In this document: one piece after another, positions 1 to 11,133 of the stretch
How the letters are laid out: each line of letters starts with the position of its first letter
Position numbering within the stretch: the stretch's first letter is position 1
Assembly: GCA_035771165.1 (NCBI GenBank)
Contig: JAWNZC010000322.1
Coordinates: 6,496,501-6,560,500 of the forward strand
Source of the DNA: Paragorgia papillata
Taxonomy: Eukaryota > Cnidaria > Anthozoa > Scleralcyonacea > Coralliidae
Direction of reading: 5' to 3'
Length of the DNA stretch: 64,000 nt
Program-made: the position numbers and the translations under genes
Notes under the pieces: generated by a model
Told to the model about the DNA's origin: nothing
Database searches by the model: none
What the model saw: only the letters and a program-made list of their open reading frames with translations

Positions 1-1768
1 GGGGTTTTTCTGCCTTAGTGCAATGAATGTTGGTTGACAAAGCTAAATATTTCATTCTTTTCTTGTCTTTTTCCTGAAACATTTCCTGTAAAAACCAAAA
101 TATTTTCCTTGCAGCACTGCATCATGCTGTTGTGTAGTGTATTTATATATTTTTCATGCATTTTTTGCTAAATGCTTATTGTATTTTTTAACAGAAATTT
201 TGCAGTCATTTGGCTCATCTAAAAGGAAATCTTAGGGGCTGTTTACATGAGTTGACTCAACCAAGCTCCTCATGCTGCAAGAGAAGTTTAATTTCAATTC
301 TCTTACAATTATTATGTACACTGATATTAAAGGAATGTTATTACCTGAACTGAAAGATGAGTCCAAATGGCTACAGGTACAGATGAGCATCCTGGAGCAT
401 GCTAGCTAGTCCTAAATTTCTTGGCTATCTGATGTGATATTCCCTGTATTTTAAATAAAAAGACCTTAAATTAGAGTAATGTACTGTGTAAAACTTTGAA
501 ATTAGCTATTTTAATAGTGATGTTTAAATGGTTTTAAGTATTTAATACTCACAGTATTGTGATTTGTGAATTTCTAACATGCAATGTTATAAAAAAATGC
601 TTTTGGAAGTCTCCATGCACCCCCCCCCCCCCCCCCCCCATCTCCTCTATGCATGCATCTAACCTTGGGGCTGATCCATATTTGTTTCTTGCATTATGTG
701 AAATGCAATGCAAAAAATGACAAAACACCCACATGCACCCTGCCTCCCAATAGGTTGAACAACTATTAACCTCCTTTAGAATGGCTGGTTTTCTTCCAAA
801 TTGAATATAAATAATCTTCCACACCTCATACAAAAATGGCTGGACTGAATTTTATTGTTTGGCATGGTTTGCCAAGGAATCATTTTTAATAGTACATCAT
901 GTGAAAAGGCATTGCAACAATTAATATACCTACCTCTCATTTTTGACAAAAATGTGGTCTATTATGAAGGTGGTCCAAAAACCCAACAAGTGAAATTATT
1001 ATGGGGGCCAGTTTTTAATATGATCAGCTATGCATGAGCTTGAAGCTATAATGCTCTGATGATTGCAACTCCTAATCAGGTAAAAAATATTAAATAGGAA
1101 TAGAAATCATAGTTGTTAAAAATTATGTGGAGTTAGTCAATGAGAAGGGTGGCAAAATTTGTCAGAAGAAACTTATTTTCTACTATTAGTATATTTCTTA
1201 CTATAATATTAAACATATTAGTTATTTGGATAGTTCACACTCACCTTTATTTAGTTGAAAAGAAAACCACTTTGTCTTTGAATAGAAAAAGTAAAAAAAA
1301 ATACTTCCTTGCTGCTGACACCATAACTTTTTGTGGAGCAGTCCATCTTTGATTTCACCTTTTATTAACCTCTTTACAATCTTTGTGTTTCTTCGTATTT
1401 AAAAAAAACAGCATCCACTTTTTTATAGTTCTCATAATAGCTTTCTGTCAGTCTTCGCCTATTAAAAAAACTGTCTTTTTTTCATCTTCAAGACACTGTA
1501 AATCCACACGGGTTTTGGTACATATTTTGAGCGACAAAAACACTTGCAGAAAGATGCCACAACTTGAAATTAACATTGAACTATTATATTTTTGAAAAGA
1601 CGTGAAATTTTGAGTGCTTTAATTGAGAATTCGGCTCTCTTCTGTTCGTTTTTCCATGCCAGATATTAAAAGCGTTCACTTCCCCCTTTCTTTTATCGCT
1701 CACGAACTGATTCGCCAAAATAACCGCGAGAAAATCGCGTGTGCATACAGTTCATACGCTATTTTTGT
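1..1768. other. AT-rich non-coding stretch
   Basis: No reading frame with recognisable content. It contains a 20-base poly-C tract at 620-639; the unit-2 equivalent at 34633-34649 is 17 bases, a typical slippage difference. Several T- and A-rich runs are present. It may be intron or intergenic DNA of the oxygenase gene whose exon 2 lies at 14.5 kb. Confidence 0.6.
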
Positions 1769-2095
1769 CCAACAACACTGTTCACGCCTGTTGAAACAAC
1801 ATTGAACAACCATGTGAATCCGACAGTGTTGTTCATGCATGATACAACAGGTTGTTATGGCATGATGTAGTAGTAACAGTGTTGAACAGCCATGTTATAA
1901 CAACAGTGAACAATGCTGTTCTAACAGTGTTGTTCTCTCCTGTTCCAACAGCCATGAACAGCTACTGTTGCTTCGTCATCGCTGAACAATGCTGTTGGAA
2001 CAATGATGAACAATACTGTTGGTTCAACAGTGCTGTTCACGCATGATAGCCGCCTTGTTACAGTACTGTTCAGCCATCATTGTTGCAACAACCTG
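1769..2095. repeat. Degenerate minisatellite of GAACA/TGTTC palindromes, unit 1
   Basis: The stretch is built from short inverted words of the form GAACA-N4-TGTTC and close variants such as AACAGTGTTGTTC, repeated irregularly about every 15-30 bases. A perfect 14-base palindrome is at 1908-1921. A second array of the same kind is at 32695-32945, and the unit-2 copy is at about 35782-36112. It is not a simple tandem repeat, since spacing and partner words vary. Function is unknown. Confidence 0.75.
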
Positions 2096-2465
2096 TGCTA
2101 TTTTTGGCTGTGTAGGAGGGTGTAGCTCTGTTGGAGAGGGTTTGGTGTAATACATGTACAGTAGCTGAGGAACAGGCGATCCACCAAGATAGGAGCAGTC
2201 TTATAGGTAGAGCAGCTCCAGGCAAGCCTAAACTCCCAACTAACTTGTAGCAATGTTGCTGAGAATTACCCTCTCCTAACAGAACTGCTGAGTCACACAT
2301 AAAGTGGAGAAGTAACTTACCAAATTCTAATCAACGATTCCAAAATTACCATACTGACCTGGACCTAAGCAAGCTACCAAGGCGAAACCAATGGAGAAAT
2401 GGCAAGAACTGCATTTGAAGGACCAACAACCAGGTGACCATCAATGAACAGCCATACTGGAAAGT
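2096..2465. other. Non-coding leader before the Ty3-type pol
   Basis: No gag-like reading frame, primer-binding site or LTR can be recognised directly upstream of the pol pseudogene, so its 5' part is missing or too decayed to see. Confidence 0.5.
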
Positions 2466-5403
2466 TTGTTTTCCATATGCCATAGATTTTACACCAGCAA
2501 TTTTGTGTCCAAAATACTGCGCCACCGTGGCGCGCTCAAGAGGTGTAATACGCCGTTATGTCAACCAGATACCACATCAGACTGGTCTGTCACACTTGAA
2601 ATGAATGGTACCAATGTAGCATTCAAGATTGATACTGGTGCTCAATGCAACGTCATCCCCAAACATCTTCTCCGTAAATTCTCATCTCAGCCTAAACTCA
2701 AACCAACGACAACGAAGCTCTCCGCATATAATGGTGCATCTATCCCTGTTGCTGGCAAGTGCATTGCTCAAATCAAACACAAAGGTCGAACAATAAATGT
2801 TCTTTTCGTCGTCGTAGATTCAGATTCAGTTCCTATTCTTGGCTTAAACACATGTGACAAGCTGAACTTGATCAAACAAGTGTATCAGATCACAGAAGAT
2901 ATCCAATCTGAAATTCCCATTCAAGATGAATTTTCTGATTGTTTTGGAGAAATTGGCTGTTTGCAGCGTACTCACCATATTGAAATAAAGGATGATGTCC
3001 CACCTGTGGTTGTTCCAGTAAGGAAAATACCTTTTGCTCTAAAACCAAAACTCAAAGAGGAACTGCAACGCATGGTTAACCTCAACGTCATCGAGCCAGT
3101 TGAAAAGCCCACTGACTGGGTTAATGCTCTTGTCATTGTGTCCAAACCAAATGGCAAACTGAGGATATGTCTCGATCCTCGACCTCTCAATAAAGCTATC
3201 AAACGACAGCACCACCGCCTACCAACCACTGAAGAAATTATCTCAGAAATGGCTGGTGCTCACTACTTCTCCAAGCTGGATGCTGCATCTGGATACTGGC
3301 AGATAAAAGTGGATGAAGAAAGCTCAGATTTGCTCACATTTGATACTCCATTTGGGCGATTTCGTTTCAAACGCCTCCCCTTCGGGATACACTCTGCTAG
3401 TGAAGTGTTTCAAGCTGAAGTTGCCTCGATCATCGCTGATCTCCCAGGATGTGCTAATTCTCAAGATGACATCATTGTGTGGGGGACAACCAAGGATGAG
3501 CATGACCATCGCCTCAGAGATGTTCTCACCCGCATCCGCACCAGTGGATTGAAACTCAACCAAAGCAAGTGTGTATTTGCTGCAGAATCACTCACATTTT
3601 TGGGACACACTCTCTCGGCCGAGGGTGTTAAACCAGATCCTTGTAAAGTTCAGGTAATTTTGTTGACATGCCACTTCCAGAATCGAAAGCTGACCTGCAA
3701 CGCTTCATGGGAATGGTGAACTACCTTGGAAAATTTGTTCCTAACCTATCTCAGATCACAGCTCCACTTCGAGAGATGCTCAAGAAAGATGTCCACTTCG
3801 ATCTTCAACAACCACAACTAAGTGCCATTAACGAGCTGAAATGTCTCATCACTTCACCTCCATGCCTCACATTTTATGACGCCAACCTGCCCACACGGTT
3901 GAAACCTGATGCAAGTGCAGATGGCCTAGGTGCTCTTCTTGAACAGAACCATGGTTCCGAAGACAGCGAACAATGGTTTCCAATTGGTTACGCCTCCAGA
4001 ACCTTGTTGTCATATGAATGAAACTATGCTCAAATTGAGAAGGAAACCCTATCCATTGTGTTTGGAACTGAACGCTTCCATGAATATCTCTATGGTCACC
4101 ATTTCACAGTATTCAATGATCATCAACCACTCAAGTCCATCTTCAGTAAGTCAATCACTCAATGCCCACCTAGAATACAGCGATTCTTTCTGAAGCTCCA
4201 GAAATATGATTTCAACCTTGAGTATTCTCCTGGTAAAACCATCGTTGTCTCGGATGCCCTCAGCAGAGCATACCTCAAAAGTCACTCCGCCGAAATTGAA
4301 GAAGCAGAGATGATCCACTACGTCCATTCCATCATCGACTCCCTTCCAATCAGTGATGCGCGCCTTGCCCAGCTCCAACAGGAGACCGCTTCTGATACAA
4401 TACTCCAACAGCTAAAGCACTTCACTCTCAATGGATGGCCGCATCGAAACGAAATTCCACAAGCGGAGAAATTGTTTACAATGAAGGCCTTCTCCTAAAA
4501 GGCAAACGCATTATCATCCCCTCTTCACTTCGCAGCACAATGAAAGAGATCATACACTGCGGTCATAATAGCATTGCGCGATGTAAGAATCGTGCACGAC
4601 AGTCCATCTATTGGCCAGGTCTGAATGCTGAAATTGAGGAACTTGTTTCTCGTTGTTCACACTGTCTAACGCACCGCAACAAGCAACAAAAGGAAACTAT
4701 AATCCAGCACGAAATTCCTGACTCACCGTGGATGAAAGTAGCCTCGGACCTGTTCACGCTGTATGGACACGATTATGTGATTGTCATCGACTACTTCTCA
4801 AAATACATTGAAATTAAACGTCTCACTGACAAATCAAGTTCCACGGTTGTCAACAAAGTCAAAAAGATCTTCGCTCGACAAGGTATCTCAAAAGAAGTTT
4901 GCACAGACAACGGACCAGAGTACACAGGTGAAGGCTTCAAGCGTTTTGCAAAAGATTGGGACTTTAAACATACGACATCAAACCCCCACTTTGCACAGTC
5001 GAATGGGTTTGTTGAGAGAGCTATTCAAACTGTTAAAAAGTCTCTCAAGAAGGCACATGATTGAAATGAGGACCCTTACCTCACTTTGTTAGTCCTAAAC
5101 ACAACACCTGGACACGATGGTGTGTCTCCAGCGATGCGTCTTTTCAACCGTCAACCTCGCACCATCTTGCCTTCCTTCAATCCTATGTCAACTTCGAGTC
5201 CTCCTCATCCAAAGGATAAACAAGCGAAAGTCAAAAAGTCATACGATCGACATGCCAAGGACTTACCGGACATCAAACCAGGCACCGTTGTCCGCATACG
5301 TGTCCGAGGAGATAAGCCACGATCATACAGAGTCCTCGACGACAAAGGCAACGTAGTAAGACGCAACCGTCGCCACCTTCTACCTTGTACAGACAAGTTC
5401 TAA
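2466..5403 (+). pseudogene. Ty3/Gypsy-type retrotransposon pol, unit 1 (broken)
   Basis: Remnant of a retrotransposon polyprotein. The order is aspartic protease (DTGA near 2634), reverse transcriptase (SKLDAASGYWQI near 3270; LPFG near 3375; catalytic DD in SQDD at 3459-3470), RNase H (about 3850-4260, ending near SDALSRAY), the HHCC zinc finger of integrase (about 4555-4680) and the integrase core with DNG and E (about 4740-5060), then a C-terminal tail to 5403. Three frames are needed: one shift lies near 3650 and another near 4440-4480. In-frame TGA stops lie at 4019-4021 and 5062-5064. Both stops are present in unit 2, so the element was dead before the duplication. No flanking LTRs were found. 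Ty3-type order (RT before integrase) is established family knowledge. Confidence 0.93.
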
Positions 5404-5496
5404 ATTCAGAATGATTATGACTATCTGGTCGAGCCAGACACTACTTCGACGTCGATCACACCCGCCATCGGCAAATATAACAATCACGAGATATGG

Positions 5497-5979
5497 CAGG
5501 GGCGCAACTAGAAAATTTCGAGGGCAGGGGTTGAACGCAAAAAAAGGGCAAAGTCATTCAGTATTCTAAACAATTTTTTTGGGAGTAGAAGCCAAGCAGA
5601 GATTGTAGGGGGGAAATTTTTGAATTTTGGGTCTCTGAAACAGCATTTCCTGCATTTTGAGGACGCTTTTCTCGTATTTTCGGTTGCGGAAATTTTTATT
5701 TTGGTCTCGCATTATTTAAAATTTATCATGATAATTATATTCAGCCTAGCTGCCGCCCGGGCCCACTGCTAGAAGCCTCTGAGTCTCGCCAGATTTGCGG
5801 AGAATTGTATTGCGTACTACAACAGACGATTAATTATCTGTTTATCTAATGTCTAACCTAGTATTAGAGGTCTCACAAAACGGCAGGGGTTGCAACCCCC
5901 CCCCCCCCCACACACACACACACAAAAGGGCAGGGGTTGGAACCCCCACCCCCACCCGCCACCCCTAGTTGCGCGCCTG
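5497..5979. mobile_element. Non-autonomous DNA transposon (MITE) with 6-bp TSD, unit 1
   Basis: The element starts with CAGGGGCGCAACTAG and ends with the reverse complement of CAGGCGCGCAACTAG, a 15-bp terminal inverted repeat with one mismatch. It is flanked on both sides by ATATGG (5491-5496 and 5980-5985). No coding capacity. Internal poly-C and CA-repeat tracts differ in length between units. The TIR resembles hAT ends, but a 6-bp target duplication is unusual for hAT, so the superfamily is left open. Confidence 0.8.
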
Positions 5980-5985
5980 ATATGG

Positions 5986-6194
5986 ACGTGTCATAAGAAA
6001 ACCTGAAAGATACCGCTGAGCAATAAACAAATCAACTAACTTTAAGTAACGCTTATTGAACAGTACATTTTAGATTTTGTTCTTATCTTCAAAGGCAGAT
6101 GTTATGTTGTTCTTGTAATGTATGTGTTTTTAGTTTTGGTCACTATCACGTGACCACCTTGGCGCCTAATAAACATGGAGGGTTTTCCAAGTAG
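5986..6194. other. Non-coding spacer between two Ty3-type remnants
   Basis: This spacer lies between the MITE behind the plus-strand pol and the minus-strand gag/protease remnant. No motif was recognised. Confidence 0.4.
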
Positions 6195-7097
6195 TTTCAT
6201 TTTGAGTCTCGTATAGAACAGTTTGGTCAATCACATTTATCGTCGCTCCTGTATCGACGGTTGCTTTGAAGGAATGTTGACATACCTTGACATTCACCTT
6301 TGGGGATCCGACCTGGCTGTGTCGCTTTCGGCTTGGCTGATAGGGTGAAGAGACTTTTTAAGGACTCGTTCGATTTCGGTTTTCGTGATCTTATGGAGGT
6401 TTGTGCTTTTGTTGTTGTTTCCCTCGACAAACTCTTGCAAAATGGTTTGATTTTCCACATTTCCGACATTGTTTACCTTTTGCCGGACAGTCTCCTTTGT
6501 GAGGATACGACCCTCCGCAATAGCGACATTTCTTCTCGTTTATGACTTGATTTACTTCCTCAGGTATCTTTTCTTTAGACTCGATGTCGCGAGCTTGATA
6601 TGTGCTTTGTTCGTCGCGTATACATCGATAAGAATGGATTTCAAATCATACATAGGATCTCGCAAAGCTTTCTTGCGAATTCTCGATGACGTGCCAGCGG
6701 TGACGATTTGTTGCTCGATTTCGAAGTCAACATCGGCAAATGAACACGTTTGAGCTAGAGTGCGTAGGCGCGTATGGAATTGATCGAGAGTTTCGCGGGT
6801 CTTTTGCGTTGCTTGTCTAAATCGGTATACCTCATATCGCCGATTCTTTTGCGGTTCAAAGTATTCCTTTAACTTGTCTTTCGCAACGTCGTAGTCAGCC
6901 GCAGTTCCTGTGTTGGGTATATTTGTCGGAAAATTTCTCGAACTCGCTGTCCAGCTTGATATAGAAGTAGCGCACGTTTTCGTTTCGTGTTGGTTATTCC
7001 ACTCGCTAATATATACATTTCGAAGTCCTCTATCCAATTCTGCCATACTTCTGAATCTGTGGTTGAATATGTGATACCATGGATTGTATTCAATCAT
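6195..7097 (-). pseudogene. Ty3/Gypsy-type gag and protease start, unit 1 (broken)
   Basis: Read on the minus strand from 7097, this begins as a retrotransposon gag-like protein (the stretch around DQFHTRLRTLAQTC, about 6760-6790). A 1-nt loss near 6607, relative to unit 2, throws off the frame before the zinc knuckles. Further on, after two in-frame stops, an aspartic-protease active-site segment VDTGATINVI is encoded at about 6230-6260. Its protease differs from that of the plus-strand pol next door, so this is a second, unrelated Ty3-type element lying tail to tail with it. RT and integrase are absent on this side. Confidence 0.85.
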
Positions 7098-7104
7098 GTT
7101 CTTG

Positions 7105-7480
7105 TTAATACTTAATTATTACAGGACTATTAACACAACCAACTCGAGTCCCCCACAACTGCACATGACAGCAACGAAGCGCAACGCAGATCCGCCCCAG
7201 TAACAGTACGATAGCAAGGTACAGGCAGATAAAGCAGTCCTCCAGCAAAGTGGCACATATGCAACCACCTAACATCTGTATGATAGCAAAGTACCGCAAA
7301 TGCAGTATCTGGTCCGCAACTGTAGCACCACAAGGAAACACAAATACCATCCCCGCAACGATTGCAGGCACTATAGTCGCCAGCAGCAATACAAACCCTA
7401 CTTGAACGACTGAGTGAGATTAAGCCGAGGAATTTCAACGGCTCCACCTCCTGGACGACGTGATACGCCTACACGGGGTG
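7105..7480. other. Stretch upstream of the minus-strand gag
   Basis: This is where a 5' untranslated region or LTR of the minus-strand element would be expected. Two overlapping frames of about 100 residues exist on the minus strand, but they are Cys/Val/Leu-rich without recognisable domains. No TG...CA bounded direct repeat was found. Confidence 0.3.
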
Positions 7481-7483
7481 GGT

Positions 7484-7600
7484 GGGTGGTAGCCAAGTGG
7501 CAAATACGGCAGTCAGTACGCGAATGAGCTCTGAGGCCGAGCTACTGGATTTGATGCCCCCAAATTAGAACCCCAAGGGACCCGAAGAACAACAACAATA
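7484..7600 (+). repeat. tRNA-derived SINE-like sequence, unit 1
   Basis: A perfect RNA polymerase III A-box (TAGCCAAGTGG at 7490-7500) is followed about 50 bases later by a weak B-box (GGATTTGATGCC, 7548-7559) and an A-rich, CAA-repeat tail (about 7585-7600). The layout is that of a tRNA-derived SINE. The B-box has several mismatches, so it is probably inactive. Unit-2 copy: about 41498-41614. Confidence 0.5.
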
Positions 7601-7885
7601 CACATCGCATGATGTTAATTATTTTTATTTCATAAATATACATAAAATGTCAAAATTGAAAATTTATGTGGTTTTATATTTGTTTGAGCATTTTTTCGGA
7701 CTTTCTTCTTCTCAAAATGTTTTTATCCCAAACATTGTTTGACTTATCGCTCTCAGACTTAGAAGTCTCTTAATTGTTCGATTTCACAGCAACCTCATAA
7801 CCATAACTAATACAATACTTTTCCTCATTCATCATCTCAACTAGCTCTTTTAACAGACTTGCAAACTCCAGATAGTACGTATTAG

Positions 7886-9282
7886 AACAGGTGGGCAACT
7901 AAACTGGAACGCTAACTCCATAAGACAGGCCCTATGGTTGGGTGAAGCCAAACTTCCGGCCGCTGGGGGTAGTGGTAGCCATGAACGTCCACAGAACGTA
8001 TGAAGTGCGCAATGAAAAAACTGAAAATTCGCTGCAAAAAACCCAGAAAATTTACAATTTTTTAGACCTACACTGTTGTCTTAATTAGTCTTTACTGTCT
8101 GGTGTTGTTGCCACGGCTAGTTCCCACTTTTCTTGCAATGTTTACTCTAGCAAATTCACGCATGCGCAAACGTTTGGCAGCGGTGTTATGCCCGCCATTA
8201 ATTTTTTGGCTTTAAAACGTGCAAGCGAGTTATCGTTCCAGTCTCCTTAGAGTTCAATGGTTGCAATTTGCCTGCGCTGACTAAAAAATCGCGGGCGTAC
8301 TTGTTCTTTATTGACATTTTCTTCATGCGAAAGTCAAAATAGGAGTTCTCTGAGCTTTTCTTCGTTTTTAAATATGCCTTTCAAGCTTGTCGATCCAGTG
8401 ATTTGCTGTTCGACTTGGTGTTTTTCGTTGAAGCTGGAAAGGTTCGTAATCGAAGCAGCGTAAGTACGGAATTTTACGAAGATTATCTTAAAGAAAATTT
8501 ATTTCAACTCCTCGAGTCCTTTCTGTTCGACGTCACAGGATCGATTAAACGTTTTCTTTTACCTCAAGGCAAGTTCAGATGCTTAGTTCATACTTTTATG
8601 TTCTCAAAATGTGCTCTACAGATTCATTTCAAAGCTTTTCTTTCTATTTCTTGCTATGAAGTTATTCGAATTACTCTATTTTCAACGAAAACAGCAATTA
8701 TCCCTCTTCTTTGACGAAGGATAGCAAAAAATCTAGCCGTTCGCATTACTTTCAAAAAAGCTTTAAGGTAGTTTATTTTTATTCATCTGTTTTCCTGAAT
8801 CAAAATTATCTTTGGGAAAAATGGGTAACACGTTCAAAAATCGCTCACAATGACCCATGGTCGACCCAAGCAGAATATAGTGGGTTTGAAGACTGAGCAA
8901 AAAAACCACACTTGTTTTGTCAACAGCATCGTTTGAAGACGCTTTGACTATTATTTCTACATATCTTTTTCCAGCTATATGTGATTTTATCACACACCAA
9001 GCTTATTGTGTAGTTCTGGGGGAACGTCATTTTCAGCCGTTGACTGTGGCGAAATTCGAATGGCAAATAAAGCTGAAAATTAATGCAAAAATATCTGAAA
9101 AACTAGACGTTCGCATTACTTTTCGACCGTGATTTTATTGGTTGGCAGTTGAACTGCTGAGTCGGTAATGCATGCATTCGGTAAAACTGATGCGCCACGT
9201 AGATTAATTCGACATTCACGAACCCACGCGAAATCCACGCATTCTTGATTTCGCGCATGTGCAGACAAACTGCCCACCTGTT
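7886..9282. mobile_element. Non-autonomous DNA element with 9-bp TSD, unit 1
   Basis: The element begins AACAGGTGGGCA and ends with the inverted copy TGCCCACCTGTT. Immediately outside both ends is ACGTATTAG (7877-7885 and 9283-9291), a perfect 9-bp target-site duplication. At 1397 bp it has short open frames (for example 8403-8714 plus) but none with recognisable similarity. A sequence around CGTTCGCATTACTTT occurs twice inside (about 8739 and 9109). A 9-bp duplication is typical of Mutator-like elements, but the assignment is inference because no transposase is present. Confidence 0.8.
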
Positions 9283-9290
9283 ACGTATTA

Positions 9291-9461
9291 GCCATTTCAG
9301 AAATCAGAATTGCGCTAGAAACCTGGGGATAGCGAGATTGACAATGCATCATGGGGCTGCTTTGGAAGACGTGAACAAAGAAGGTCCCGTCCCACAAAAC
9401 AGTTCCCTGATGCGTTGTCAACCTTGCTATCCCAAGGTCTCTAGCACAATTCTGAAATGGC
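9291..9461. repeat. Palindromic MITE-like hairpin, unit 1
   Basis: The left arm starts GCCATTTCAGAA and the right arm ends TTCTGAAATGGC, with about 60-base imperfect arms. It abuts the right target duplication of the 1.4-kb element. Unit-2 copy: 43307-43477. Confidence 0.65.
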
Positions 9462-9788
9462 TAATAGCACTTAAAACACGTGAAAAAATGGTTCAGGGCG
9501 GTGTTGGGTAGGGGGTGGTAAGTTGTGAGTGTTTCCGGGGTGTTCCAAGAGTGCTCTGGATGTTCCGGGGGTGTTCCGGGAGGTTTTGAGTGGGTTCCGG
9601 GTTTTACAGAGTACAGACACCCAATTTCGTAGTCGTTCTTATTTGTGGTCGACGTCTCTGCTTGATTTTCACTTTGTGCTCTCTTACCTTCCACCCTTGA
9701 ATTACCATTTTCATTGTTAAGTATCTCAATAAACTCATGATAAAGTTTTTTCGTATGTTTTTGCTGTATAAGCTGTCGTAAGTTAAAC

Positions 9789-9892
9789 TCAGAGAAAAAC
9801 TCTGAGCTCCAGACGGGACTCGAACCCACAACCTTCCAAATGCCAGCCGGACGCTTTCAGCATTGAGCCGAGCCGCTGGAACTCAGATGGTC
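9789..9892 (-). repeat. tRNA-derived SINE or tRNA pseudogene, unit 1
   Basis: On the minus strand a perfect B-box (GGTTCGAGTCCC) at about 9818-9829 follows an A-box-like GGCTCAATGCTG. An anticodon-arm-like hairpin sits between them. The acceptor ends pair only partly (TCCAG with CTGGA), so a functional tRNA is unlikely. Unit-2 copy: about 43805-43908. Confidence 0.55.
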
Positions 9893-9939
9893 GACCGAGG
9901 TTGTTTTCGATATTTATACGCCTGTGAACTAGTCAAATA

Positions 9940-10310
9940 CTAAGAGATTATTAACCGAGAACGAGGTCTGTACGGGAAAATATCAGACCGAGGTCTTGAC
10001 AGTACGGACCGAGCCACAGGCGAGGTTCGTACAAAAAAGACCGAGGTCTGATATTTTCCCGTACAGACCGAGTAAATGAGGTTAATAAAGCGTTTATTAT
10101 ATGGCTATTTCAAGTTTTTCGATAATTATTGTATCAAACTTAGTGTGAAAACCTTAGAAATTCACGCGAGCAAAATCAACATCCGGGACAGCGGTCCGGA
10201 TACGGAAAAAGACGGACCGTGGTCCGGATACGCATTTTTACGGACCGTGCGTTGACCAATCAGAACTCAGGATATTACAAAGCCATATAATAAATTTAAT
10301 TACTCACGCC
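9940..10310. repeat. Compound palindromic element, unit 1
   Basis: Arms around GAGGTCTGTACGGGAAAATA (near 9961) are inverted at 10035-10075, and ATTATATGGC (about 10096) is inverted as GCCATATAAT near 10282. In between is a second palindrome based on GGTCCGGATACG. No coding sequence. This is a typical MITE fold-back organisation. Unit-2 copy: about 43955-44325. Confidence 0.65.
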
Positions 10311-10324
10311 TGAGTCCCCTCTGG

Positions 10325-10500
10325 AGCGACACACATAGATAGATGTAGATAGATAACTTTATTTAAACACGCTTACAACGTCAACAAAAGCTGATTTCCA
10401 CGATGGGCGTGTACCACTGACCCACATATAACAGCTACACAGCCAACCACTCACATGTAACGGCTATACAACGGTCATATATAGGTCAGTGGACTTAGTA
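10325..10500 (-). repeat. Possible LINE 3' end (minus strand), unit 1
   Basis: Read on the minus strand, an AATAAA-containing stretch is followed by a short ATCTATCTA-type simple repeat (about 10336-10355). This resembles the 3' tail of CR1/L2-like non-LTR retrotransposons. No reverse transcriptase residues are visible, so the call is tentative. Unit-2 copy: about 44340-44509. Confidence 0.35.
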
Positions 10501-10990
10501 ATCCCGGCCTCAGCTTTAATTCCTGGTTTGCCGTGGGAAGTCAAGAGATTTTAATTGCCCGACAGAAATTCTGGTTTGCCCCGGGAAGTTGGGCAGGTGA
10601 TTTTGCATGGGAACCCTGTTAAATGGTAGTGATCGAGGGGCAAATCACTTTAAGAATCTCGTACACGTTGCCAAAAAATCCTTAAAAATCCATAAAATCT
10701 TTGGAAAATTAATAATTACTTTAAAAAAGATCCCCCCCAAATTTTCCAATAGGCAAAAAATCCAATGAGAAAATTCAAGGATTTTTAAAAATCGAAAAAT
10801 CTCGTAGTGCAGATATATCGGTATCACACGATGTATAGTAACTGTAACAGTAACAAATTGTAAAATTTCGGTTAGGTTTTATGAGGTGGTGTATCTCTAG
10901 ATGTGCGCACTACTTATACTATCCCACAAGCATGCAGATGTCACCGGCAATTGCTTGGGTATATATATATAAGTGGTGTTCACACATCTA
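10501..10990. other. Non-coding AT-rich stretch
   Basis: Contains A/T homopolymer runs and a repeated word CTGGTTTGCC...GGGAAGT (10524 and 10571), but no gene. Confidence 0.4.
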
Positions 10991-11002
10991 GATTGTTCCA
11001 AG

Positions 11003-11048
11003 TTACACTGATGAGCTCAGTGTAGTACACCGAAACACGTGTCTGTAG
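11003..11048 (+). ncRNA. Hammerhead ribozyme-like motif, plus strand, unit 1
   Basis: Shows the core CTGATGA, then GAAA, then GTC before the cleavage site, in the right order. Stem I pairs TTACA with TGTAG (one wobble). Stem III is CAC/GTG with essentially no loop (CACGTG is self-complementary), as known for tiny stem-III hammerheads of Penelope-like elements and retrozymes, which can act as dimers. Stem II is poor: only an inner GTGT/ACAC pairs well, so activity on this strand is doubtful. It lies just before a Penelope-like element. Unit-2 copy: 45272-45317. Confidence 0.55.
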
Positions 11049-11133
11049 ATTGAGCTATTTACGCTCCTTCAGTTCTGTGTTGTTGAACGTGGGTGTCCGT
11101 TAGCGCTAATGCTATATATATATATAGTTCAAT

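Noticed and set aside
549..833. 94-residue minus-strand open frame with a run of glycines
   Set aside because: The glycine run is just the poly-C tract, its length changes between units, and no domain is recognisable.
5403..6195. LTRs for the plus-strand Ty3-type element
   Set aside because: No direct repeat of the 3' flank was found upstream of 2466, and the downstream region is occupied by a MITE.
7130..7447. 105-residue minus-strand frame rich in Cys and Leu, upstream of the gag
   Set aside because: Composition looks like translated non-coding repeat; there are overlapping frames of equal quality and no motif.
8403..8714. 103-residue open frame, unchanged in unit 2 (42419-42730)
   Set aside because: The identity reflects the recent duplication rather than selection. 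It lies inside the non-autonomous 9-bp-TSD element and has no recognisable domain.
9789..9892. Functional tRNA gene on the minus strand
   Set aside because: The B-box is perfect, but acceptor pairing is poor and SINE-like flanks continue, so a SINE or tRNA pseudogene is more likely.
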